From: Betaproteobacteria bacterium
Lineage (GTDB): Bacteria > Pseudomonadota > Gammaproteobacteria > Burkholderiales > Burkholderiaceae_E
Assembly (NCBI GenBank): GCA_009922405.1
Contig: RFVZ01000026.1
Coordinates: 1-16,181, forward strand
DNA: 16,181 nucleotides
Direction of reading: 5' to 3'
The position numbers and the translations under genes were made by a program. Shown here piece after piece: positions 7,356-12,972 of the stretch. The notes beneath the pieces are model-generated. The model searched no databases. It saw only the letters and a list, made by a program, of their open reading frames with translations, and was not told the origin of the DNA. Every line of letters begins with the position of its first letter. Position 1 is the first letter of the stretch.

Positions 7356-8981
7356 TTAGGCAGCGCACAAATCCTCGCGGATGAATTCCACGGCCCTTTC
7401 AGCAATCATGACCGCAGGTGCATTGGTGTTACCGCCCGGGACGGTGGGCATCACCGAACAATCCACGATCCGCAAGCCATGGATCCCGTGAACCCTTAGC
7501 CGCGCGTCCACCACTGCCATGGGGTCGGTCCCCATGCGGCAGGTTCCGACCGGATGATACAAAGTATCTGCATGGCCGCGAATGAATCGACGCAAGTCAT
7601 CATCGGTCTCAAGCGGCTCATCAAAAAGGGGCACTGGTGGGCCCTCGTGCAGCATGGGGGATTCAACAATCCGCTTGATCCACTTAACCCCGCGAAGCAA
7701 GGTGTCCATATCGCGCTCATCACTCAGAAATGCCGGATCGATCAACGGCGGCGCCATTGGGTCAGCCGATGCCAAACTGACGCGCCCAACACTGTGTGGG
7801 CGCAGTACGCAGACGTGGCCCGCAAAACCGCTACCCCAGCGGGGCGTGCGGCCGTGATTGTCTGATAAGGCATGTGCAAAGACCATCTGCACATCCGGTG
7901 CGGGCAAACCGGGCAGGGTCCGCACGAAAGCCCCCGCCTCGTTGACGTTCGAGGTGAACATCCCGCGACGCTGATCGTGATAATCACGCCAGGCACGCCA
8001 CCCTTCAGCGCCCAGTCCCGTACCGAGACCGATCAGCCCGGACGCCTGGCGGCGATAGGCCAGCGCGCAGTCGATATGGTCCTGCAGGTTGCGCCCGACC
8101 CCAGGCAAATCATGCACTGCGGCGATGCCAAATTTGGATAAAACATCGGCCTCTCCGATGCCTGAGAGCATCAGTAGTTGCGGCGTCTGCAACGCCCCGG
8201 CACTGACAATCACTTGTTGGTTCGCCTTAACCCGCACCGGCACCCCACCGATCTGACAGACCACCCCGGTCGCGCGATGACCGTCCAAGGTGATTTGCAA
8301 TGCTCGAGCGTCTGTGATGACTCGCAAATTGGGTCTGTTACGCGCGCTCCCAGCCTCACCGGGGCGGCCCAGATAAGCCCGCGCGACATTCCAGCGCTCG
8401 CCGCCTTTTTGAGTAACCTGATACCAGCCCACCCCTTCGTCTTGAGCGCCTGAGAAATCCTCGATCTGGGGCAAGCCTTGGGCCACAGCGGCTTCGATCA
8501 TTCGCCGCGAGAATGGGTTGGGACTCCGAATATCCGCCACATGGAGTGGACCACCCTGACCGTGGAACGCATCGCTAAAACGCTCGTTATGCTCGGAGCG
8601 ACGAAAATAGGGCAATACATCCGCCCAGGACCAACCCGGGTTCCCCAACTCGGCCCAATGGTCATAATCCAAAGGATGGCCGCGAATATAGATCTGAGCA
8701 TTAATTGAACTGCTGCCGCCAAGCCCTTTACCGCGGGGTTGATAGCCCCGCCGACCTGCCAATCCAGCTTGAGATTCGGTCTGAAACGCCCAATTGAAGA
8801 GCCGCGAAGGAACCGTCAATGAAAGCGCCAATGGGGCATCGACGAACCAGCGTGCGTCCTCACCACCGGCTTCCAGCAAGCAAACCTGCAGCGCCGGATC
8901 CTCGCTGAGTCGCGCCGCCAAAACGGCCCCGCAAGAGCCCCCGCCAATAATGATGACGTCAGAGCAAATTTCAGAATTCAT
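7356..8981 (-). CDS. GMC family FAD-dependent oxidoreductase (choline dehydrogenase-like)
   Basis: A 541-residue glucose-methanol-choline oxidoreductase that oxidises an alcohol group with FAD. The N terminus has the Rossmann FAD motif VIIIGGGSCGAVLAARL followed by LLEAGGED. The two family signatures are visible: GKGLGGSSSINAQIYIRG (about 85-102) and GALQTPQLLMLSGIG (about 262-276). The C terminus carries LYHPVGTCRMG with probable catalytic His476, and GGNTNAP with the second active-site asparagine region (518-520). There is no signal peptide. I start at the ATG at 8981; a TTG at 9005 would add 8 residues ahead of the FAD motif. The substrate could be choline, a long-chain alcohol or a polyether alcohol. 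It is the first gene of a three-gene - strand set, and a perfect inverted repeat lies 49-67 bases upstream of its start. Confidence 0.94.
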   Translation of the reverse strand: MNSEICSDVIIIGGGSCGAVLAARLSEDPALQVCLLEAGGEDARWFVDAPLALSLTVPSRLFNWAFQTESQAGLAGRRGYQPRGKGLGGSSSINAQIYIRGHPLDYDHWAELGNPGWSWADVLPYFRRSEHNERFSDAFHGQGGPLHVADIRSPNPFSRRMIEAAVAQGLPQIEDFSGAQDEGVGWYQVTQKGGERWNVARAYLGRPGEAGSARNRPNLRVITDARALQITLDGHRATGVVCQIGGVPVRVKANQQVIVSAGALQTPQLLMLSGIGEADVLSKFGIAAVHDLPGVGRNLQDHIDCALAYRRQASGLIGLGTGLGAEGWRAWRDYHDQRRGMFTSNVNEAGAFVRTLPGLPAPDVQMVFAHALSDNHGRTPRWGSGFAGHVCVLRPHSVGRVSLASADPMAPPLIDPAFLSDERDMDTLLRGVKWIKRIVESPMLHEGPPVPLFDEPLETDDDLRRFIRGHADTLYHPVGTCRMGTDPMAVVDARLRVHGIHGLRIVDCSVMPTVPGGNTNAPAVMIAERAVEFIREDLCAA

Positions 8982-9029
8982 CAATTTCGTTGAACCAGGT
9001 CGCAATTTGCAACGGTCGGATTGCTAATG

Positions 9030-9048
9030 TTGACATCTTTACTGTCAA
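9030..9048. promoter_or_regulatory. Perfect inverted repeat in the GMC/DUF4345 divergent promoter region
   Basis: TTGACA-N7-TGTCAA, a perfect 6-bp-arm palindrome of 19 bases between the divergent GMC oxidoreductase and DUF4345 genes. Read on either strand the arm is also the consensus sigma-70 -35 hexamer, so it may be an operator, a -35 element, or both. On the - strand a weak -10-like TAGCAA lies at about 16-base spacing. No regulator gene adjoins it. Confidence 0.45.
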
Positions 9049-9086
9049 AATCCTGCCATCGAAATTATCTCGTGCCCTTCGGCCAT

Positions 9087-9093
9087 AAGGAGA
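9087..9093 (+). promoter_or_regulatory. Strong ribosome binding site for the DUF4345 gene
   Basis: AAGGAGA with 8 bases between GGAG and the ATG at 9101. This near-consensus Shine-Dalgarno is the strongest in the window and fixes the start of the small membrane protein. Confidence 0.8.
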
Positions 9094-9100
9094 TCCCGCC

Positions 9101-9505
9101 ATGTTGAACGTGATGCGCCTGTCGCTGGCGCTCTTCGGAATCGGTGCCATCGCAGTCGGTTTGGGGTTTGCCATTGCCCCCGATCGCCTGGCGGTTGAGT
9201 TTGCGCTGACCCCTGTGGGGATTGCCGGCGTGGGTAATTTGCGAGCCGATTTGGGCGGCTGTTTCATTGCATTGGGCGGATTTACGCTGCTCGGTTTACG
9301 TCCTGGCCGAGAACAATGGTTAAACGTACCCATTGCACTCATTGGCCTCTTTCTGGCGTTGCGACTGATGCATCTGGGTCTCGATGGCATTAGCGATGGC
9401 GGTATTCGTTCTACCGTCGTTGAAATCTTTTTGCTGCTGCAACTTTGCTTGGGCCGCCGCTTATTGACTAATAGCGACGCGGGATTTACTCGTCCCGAGT
9501 TCTGA
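9101..9505 (+). CDS. DUF4345 small integral membrane protein
   Basis: A 134-residue protein with about four hydrophobic segments: roughly residues 5-24, 41-66, 75-92 and 100-117. The pattern with an early conserved AP in the first loop (GFAIAPDR) and GNLRADLGGCFIALGG in the second segment matches DUF4345, a family of small bacterial membrane proteins without an assigned function. A near-consensus ribosome site precedes the ATG. It is transcribed away from the GMC oxidoreductase and stands alone on the + strand between two - strand groups. Its last 45 bases overlap the 3' end of the convergent FGE-like gene, so both C-terminal tails are encoded on opposite strands of the same DNA. The family call is by pattern and fairly sure; a function cannot be given. 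Confidence 0.85.
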   Translation: MLNVMRLSLALFGIGAIAVGLGFAIAPDRLAVEFALTPVGIAGVGNLRADLGGCFIALGGFTLLGLRPGREQWLNVPIALIGLFLALRLMHLGLDGISDGGIRSTVVEIFLLLQLCLGRRLLTNSDAGFTRPEF

Positions 9506-10531
9506 CCCTGGGCCCGGAGCCACTGAGACCGTTCTAAATCCGACATGGACCGCCGCCATGCCATCTTCGAGCGGTTGGCGGGACCCTGCTCTGGCGCGGG
9601 CGCAATAATCCTCGGAACACAAAAAGGATCCGCCCTTGATGACGTGGGCACCGACCACCCGTTCATCTGCCCTTGAACGTGAGATCGCGCCTGCGGTCGT
9701 TGTCGACGCGATCATTGCCCCGAGCTGACCGAATCCTCGGTAGGCATCCTGAGTCAGCTCCCAGACGTTGCCAATCAGGTCATGGATCCCCGTCTCGTTG
9801 GGGGCATAGCACCCCACCGGCGCAATCCCCGCATGTCCGTCAATGCCTGCATCAAGCACCGGGAAAAGGCCCTGCCAGGTGTTTGCAGCGGCCTTGTCCC
9901 CCACATTTCCAGCAGTGGCACCCATTCGCGCGGCACGTTCCCATTGAATTTCAGTCGGCAGGCTTCGACCGAGCCATTGCGCATACGCCGACGCATCCGC
10001 GTAAGTGACGGCGACGACCGGATAGGCCTCGCGTCCCTCGATCGAAGACCCTTGGCCTGCAGGCTGCCGCCAGGTCGCCTCGCGGCTAATCGTCCACCAT
10101 TGCGACGTGTCTTCCCGCCCCAGGACCGACTCCGGTTGACGAAAAACGGAAACAACGCCGGGTCGGGTGGCAGTTTGATCTTGTCGAGCGCGCTCGGCCT
10201 CGGACACGTAACCCGTGGCCTGCACGAATCGAGCGAACTGGGCATTGGTGACTTCGGTGCGGTCCATCCAAAAGCCCGCCGCTTCAACGGCGCGACTGGG
10301 GGCTTCGCCCGGTTCGAGTGGATCTCCCATTTCGAAAGCACCACCGGGGACCCACACCATTTCTGGGGTTGCAGAAGCCACTTGTCCCACATCGCAATGA
10401 GGCCCAGGACCTGCACCCCCTGCACCGCCTGCGCCACCCAAGCCGGCCAGTCCTAAGGCACCTAGCAAGCCCAACGCGCCCAGCACGGCCGTCAGGGCAA
10501 TTAGACTCCAGGCGCGAACAGAACGGTTCAA
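9461..10531 (-). CDS. Formylglycine-generating enzyme homologue with N-terminal membrane/export segment
   Basis: A 356-residue protein of the FGE-sulfatase (SUMF1) family. Residues 1-32 are a basic start (NRSVR) and a long hydrophobic segment, followed by a Gly/Ala-rich hinge (GGAGGAGGAGPG) without a clear cleavage or lipoprotein site, so a signal anchor with a periplasmic catalytic domain is likely. The FGE domain begins at MVWVPGGAFEMGD (about 58) and includes DRTEVTNAQFARFV, PVVAVTYADASAYAQWLG, LPTEIQWERAARMG, GNVWEL and GGSFLCSEDYCARAR. Cys305 and Cys310 match the C-x4-C pair of copper-dependent FGEs, so it looks catalytically competent. The segment between about 205 and 295 is shorter than in the other FGE here. 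The start is a TTG 8 bases after the di-iron protein's stop, with no Shine-Dalgarno, so coupling is probable. No sulfatase adjoins it on its transcript. Confidence 0.85.
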   Translation of the reverse strand: MNRSVRAWSLIALTAVLGALGLLGALGLAGLGGAGGAGGAGPGPHCDVGQVASATPEMVWVPGGAFEMGDPLEPGEAPSRAVEAAGFWMDRTEVTNAQFARFVQATGYVSEAERARQDQTATRPGVVSVFRQPESVLGREDTSQWWTISREATWRQPAGQGSSIEGREAYPVVAVTYADASAYAQWLGRSLPTEIQWERAARMGATAGNVGDKAAANTWQGLFPVLDAGIDGHAGIAPVGCYAPNETGIHDLIGNVWELTQDAYRGFGQLGAMIASTTTAGAISRSRADERVVGAHVIKGGSFLCSEDYCARARAGSRQPLEDGMAAVHVGFRTVSVAPGPGSELGTSKSRVAISQ

Positions 10532-10539
10532 GACATCAA

Positions 10540-11373
10540 TCAGGCCGGCGAACGCGAGACGACCCGAAACAAGTCTTCGTTCTCACGGAGCCAGGCTTCG
10601 GACGCTGTTCCATCCTGATGCGATGGATGAAAGTCCTCAGAAAAATAAGCACGCCAGTGCTTGAAGCCATAACGAACCAAGCCCTGCTTACCCAACATCA
10701 TGCTGGCGGCGCTGCGCCAAGTGGTCCAACTGAATAAAGCCTTGTCGTCCCAGAGATTTCGAACAGTCTGGCGCATGAGTTCGAACAGGAACTGAACCGT
10801 CACAAATCGGAACCAGAACCGGCGCCATTTTTCATTACCGCCGAGGGCACGATAGAGATCAAAAGCAATGCAGCGATGCTCCGTTTCTTCAGCACTATGC
10901 CAAAGCCAGAGTGTTTTCAGGCGGGGGTCTGCGCCCTCAAGATTTTGCGGCGTCTCGAGCATCCATCCCGCGAAGATCGCCGTGAAGTGCTCGGTCGCTG
11001 ATGTGACCGCGACCGCGTGTCGAGGATCGAGCTTCATTGACGCTAGCTTCTCCAAGCGCTTGATCAAGCGCTTTTCATGACTGTTCACGAAGCCCTGAGC
11101 GTCAAGTTGCTTGTTGTAGAGCGCGTGCAGGTGGCGATGCGTCGCTTCTTGGCCAACAAAACCCTGAATTTCGCTGGCGAAATATGCCCGCTTGCTCTCC
11201 GGTAACACCTTTAGACCGGCGCGCAGGGAGTCGATGAACATCTGCTCTCCGACCGGAAAACTCATCGAGAGCGCATTCAACCAAGCCGAGCGGAAGGCAT
11301 CGCCCCCGTTCCAGCGCCGAGCGAAGGGTTCTTTGAGGTCGATCAAAAGACGGCGGACAACGAGATCGGTCAT
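10540..11373 (-). CDS. COG3687-type predicted metal-dependent protein with ferritin-like di-iron residue pattern
   Basis: A 277-residue protein of the family usually named predicted metal-dependent hydrolase (PF10118-like). It is helical and has no signal peptide. Its Glu/His residues fall in the order expected for a ferritin-like di-iron four-helix bundle: Glu43 in GEQMF, Glu76-x2-His79 in GQEATHRH, Glu128 in TEHF, and Glu163-x2-His166 in SAEETEHRC. From this I infer an oxygen-activating di-iron oxygenase or desaturase-like activity rather than hydrolysis, but no substrate is evident. The ATG is preceded by GGAG at 4 bases. It is first in an operon with the membrane-anchored FGE homologue and divergent from the TetR gene, whose operator-like palindromes lie 29 and 72 bases upstream of its start. 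Hence TetR control is likely. Confidence 0.82.
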   Translation of the reverse strand: MTDLVVRRLLIDLKEPFARRWNGGDAFRSAWLNALSMSFPVGEQMFIDSLRAGLKVLPESKRAYFASEIQGFVGQEATHRHLHALYNKQLDAQGFVNSHEKRLIKRLEKLASMKLDPRHAVAVTSATEHFTAIFAGWMLETPQNLEGADPRLKTLWLWHSAEETEHRCIAFDLYRALGGNEKWRRFWFRFVTVQFLFELMRQTVRNLWDDKALFSWTTWRSAASMMLGKQGLVRYGFKHWRAYFSEDFHPSHQDGTASEAWLRENEDLFRVVSRSPA

Positions 11374-11401
11374 GTAGAGCTCCAGGACATCGAACGCAGG
11401 C

Positions 11402-11417
11402 GGTACGAATGCGTACC
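11402..11417. promoter_or_regulatory. Operator-like palindrome 1 in the tetR/di-iron gene spacer
   Basis: GGTACG-AATG-CGTACC, a perfect 6-bp-arm inverted repeat, flanked by C on the left and A on the right exactly as in the second copy. It lies 28 bases from the start of the - strand di-iron gene. Size and place fit a TetR-family operator. Confidence 0.7.
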
Positions 11418-11444
11418 AATCTCCGAAGTTTCCCGGAGGCGACC

Positions 11445-11460
11445 GGTACTGTCAAGTACC
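11445..11460. promoter_or_regulatory. Operator-like palindrome 2 immediately upstream of tetR
   Basis: GGTACT-GTCA-AGTACC, a perfect 6-bp-arm inverted repeat sharing CGGTAC-N6-GTACCA with the first copy, whose centre is 43 bases away. It ends 8 bases before the TetR start codon and contains TTGACA on the - strand, a possible -35 for the di-iron gene. This supports autoregulation and control of both divergent units. Confidence 0.72.
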
Positions 11461-11468
11461 ATTGGGGA

Positions 11469-12065
11469 ATGGAGCCAATATCCCTTCAAGAAACCGAACG
11501 CGACCACCGCCACAGGCTGCTCGACGCCATGGCGCAATCAGTGGCGAGCAATGGGTTTGCAAGTACCACGGTCACGGATGTAGTCACCTTGGCCAGGGTC
11601 TCGCGACGCACTTTCTATGAACATTTCGGGACTCGCGAAGCGTGTCTGATTGCCTTGTTTGATGCGGCGAGCGCCCAGGCCTTCAAGGTCCTGGTGGGGT
11701 CGATCAACCCAACGCAAGATTGGCGGGATCAACTGAACGACGCCTTGAACGCGTATCTGAGCATCCTCTCGATGCAGCCCACGCTGCTGAAAACCTTGTT
11801 CGTCGCGGTATTTGCATTGGGCGACGAAGGGCTCGCCGCGCGAAGGCGCAGTAATGAACAGTTGGTGAATTTCATTGAGGCCACCGTGACCGCTGGTTCC
11901 AATGGCCAATCAGCGCCAGAGCGCGCGATCATTACAGCGATCGTGGGAGGGATCCATGAGCTGATTCTGCAATCGATTGAGCGCGGAGAAGAAGGACAAT
12001 TGACGAAGCTCGTCCCGACGGTGGTCCGGTTTCTTCGGCAGGGGCTGGATCAGTCAAAATCATAG
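11469..12065 (+). CDS. TetR/AcrR family transcriptional regulator
   Basis: A 198-residue regulator. The N-terminal TetR DNA-binding domain spans about residues 12-58, with helix-turn-helix TVTDVVTLARVSRRTFYEHF and the typical following FGTREACLIALFDAA. The C-terminal ligand-binding and dimerisation part is helical and family-variable, so the inducer is unknown. I start at the ATG at 11469. An in-frame ATG at 11409 would put palindrome 2 inside the coding region and palindrome 1 across its start, and would add 20 residues of non-TetR character; neither start has a good Shine-Dalgarno. The gene is divergent from the di-iron/FGE operon, with two matching palindromes in the 95-base spacer. It converges on the FGE of the sulfatase operon, overlapping its stop by 16 bases. 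TetR proteins are mostly repressors released by a small molecule. Confidence 0.92.
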   Translation: MEPISLQETERDHRHRLLDAMAQSVASNGFASTTVTDVVTLARVSRRTFYEHFGTREACLIALFDAASAQAFKVLVGSINPTQDWRDQLNDALNAYLSILSMQPTLLKTLFVAVFALGDEGLAARRRSNEQLVNFIEATVTAGSNGQSAPERAIITAIVGGIHELILQSIERGEEGQLTKLVPTVVRFLRQGLDQSKS

Positions 12066-12964
12066 GCGCATCGAAATCCGATATGTGCAGTGCTCGTCTG
12101 CGTCGGTAAACCAATCCGCGCCGCCGGTCGGTATCGGGCGCAATACTCAGCTGCGCAGAGATACGACCCGCCTTTGAGGGTCTGCTCCAGGGGCTTCTCA
12201 GGATTTTGCTGGCTGCTTTGTTTTTCCCGCTCAGAAACGCCACATCCACATTCCCCTAAAGCTTCCAGCGGCATCGGTCCCCTGGGGGAAAAAGCAGTCG
12301 AAGTCCACTCCCAAACGTTACCGATCATGTCAAACAACCCGTACCCGTTTGGGGGGTAAGACGATACGGGCATTGGCCCAGGGACATCACACCTTGCGTG
12401 ATACCAGGGGAAGCTGCCCACCCAGATATTCGCGAGCAGGCGGTCTCCGGGCATAAGTTCATTGCCCCACGCGTAATCACAATCAACCAAGCCCCCGCGG
12501 GCAGCCACTTCCCACTCTGCTTCGGTGGGTAGACGCCCCCCGCGCCACTGCGCAAACGCCAGTGCATCGTCATAACTGACATGAACGACTGGATGAAGCT
12601 CGAGCCCGTTGAGTGAACTCCCGGGCCCCTGCGGGTGGCGCCACGAAGCCCCTCGAACGAAAGCCCACCACTGGGTGGGATCGCGCAGATCGACAGGGCC
12701 ATCGGTCATCCGGAATGTGGCAGAACCCGCGGGCTGGGCCCGTTCACAGTCGGTCAACCAGCCGGTCGCTTTTACGAAATCCGCAAATTGAGCGTTCGTG
12801 ACTGGCGTTCGATCGATGGAGAACGACGGTAAATTGATCGAGCGCGCAGAACGCTCTTCTGGATAAAATGAATCCGATCCAATGCGATAGCGGCCGGCAG
12901 GGACGACGACCGCACCCTCTAGAATCGGCAAGTCCGTCTCGATAGAAGCCGGCGCTCGAGTCAC
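12050..12964 (-). CDS. Formylglycine-generating enzyme (sulfatase-maturing FGE), cytoplasmic
   Basis: A 304-residue FGE-sulfatase family protein without a signal peptide. FGEs oxidise the cysteine of the sulfatase C-x-P-x-R motif to formylglycine using oxygen. Seen: the domain start GAVVVPAGRYRIGSDSFYPE, DRTPVTNAQFADFV, PVVHVSYDDALAFAQWRGG, RLPTEAEWEVAARGG, YAWGNEL, GLFDMIGNVWEWT, and LKGGSYLCAAEYCARYR with the two active-site cysteines Cys270 and Cys275, ending in HIGFRC. A hydrophilic insert with a CGC triplet (about 239-241) stands where many bacterial FGEs have a cysteine-rich loop. The GTG start lies 8 bases after the sulfatase stop, with an AAGGCGG-type ribosome site overlapping that stop, so translation is coupled. 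The neighbouring Cys-type sulfatase is its obvious substrate. Since that sulfatase carries a Tat signal, maturation should happen in the cytoplasm before export. Confidence 0.93.
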   Translation of the reverse strand: MTRAPASIETDLPILEGAVVVPAGRYRIGSDSFYPEERSARSINLPSFSIDRTPVTNAQFADFVKATGWLTDCERAQPAGSATFRMTDGPVDLRDPTQWWAFVRGASWRHPQGPGSSLNGLELHPVVHVSYDDALAFAQWRGGRLPTEAEWEVAARGGLVDCDYAWGNELMPGDRLLANIWVGSFPWYHARCDVPGPMPVSSYPPNGYGLFDMIGNVWEWTSTAFSPRGPMPLEALGECGCGVSEREKQSSQQNPEKPLEQTLKGGSYLCAAEYCARYRPAARIGLPTQTSTAHIGFRCAYDFD

Positions 12965-12972
12965 AGCCGCCT

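Noticed and set aside
8982..9005. TTG start adding 8 residues to the GMC oxidoreductase
   Set aside because: No Shine-Dalgarno, and the FAD motif sits at the normal distance from the ATG at 8981.
8971..9666. Open frame of 231 codons on the - strand covering the DUF4345 gene
   Set aside because: Ser/Arg/Pro-rich without domain features. The + strand frame has a strong ribosome site and a coherent membrane-protein pattern.
9782..10456. Open frame of 224 codons on the + strand opposite the membrane-anchored FGE, and a similar - strand frame in another phase
   Set aside because: No recognisable domain and low-complexity composition. The FGE frame on the - strand has clear family motifs throughout.
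11409..11468. Upstream ATG start for the TetR regulator
   Set aside because: It would put one operator-like palindrome in the coding sequence and the other across the start, and the added residues do not look like a TetR N terminus.
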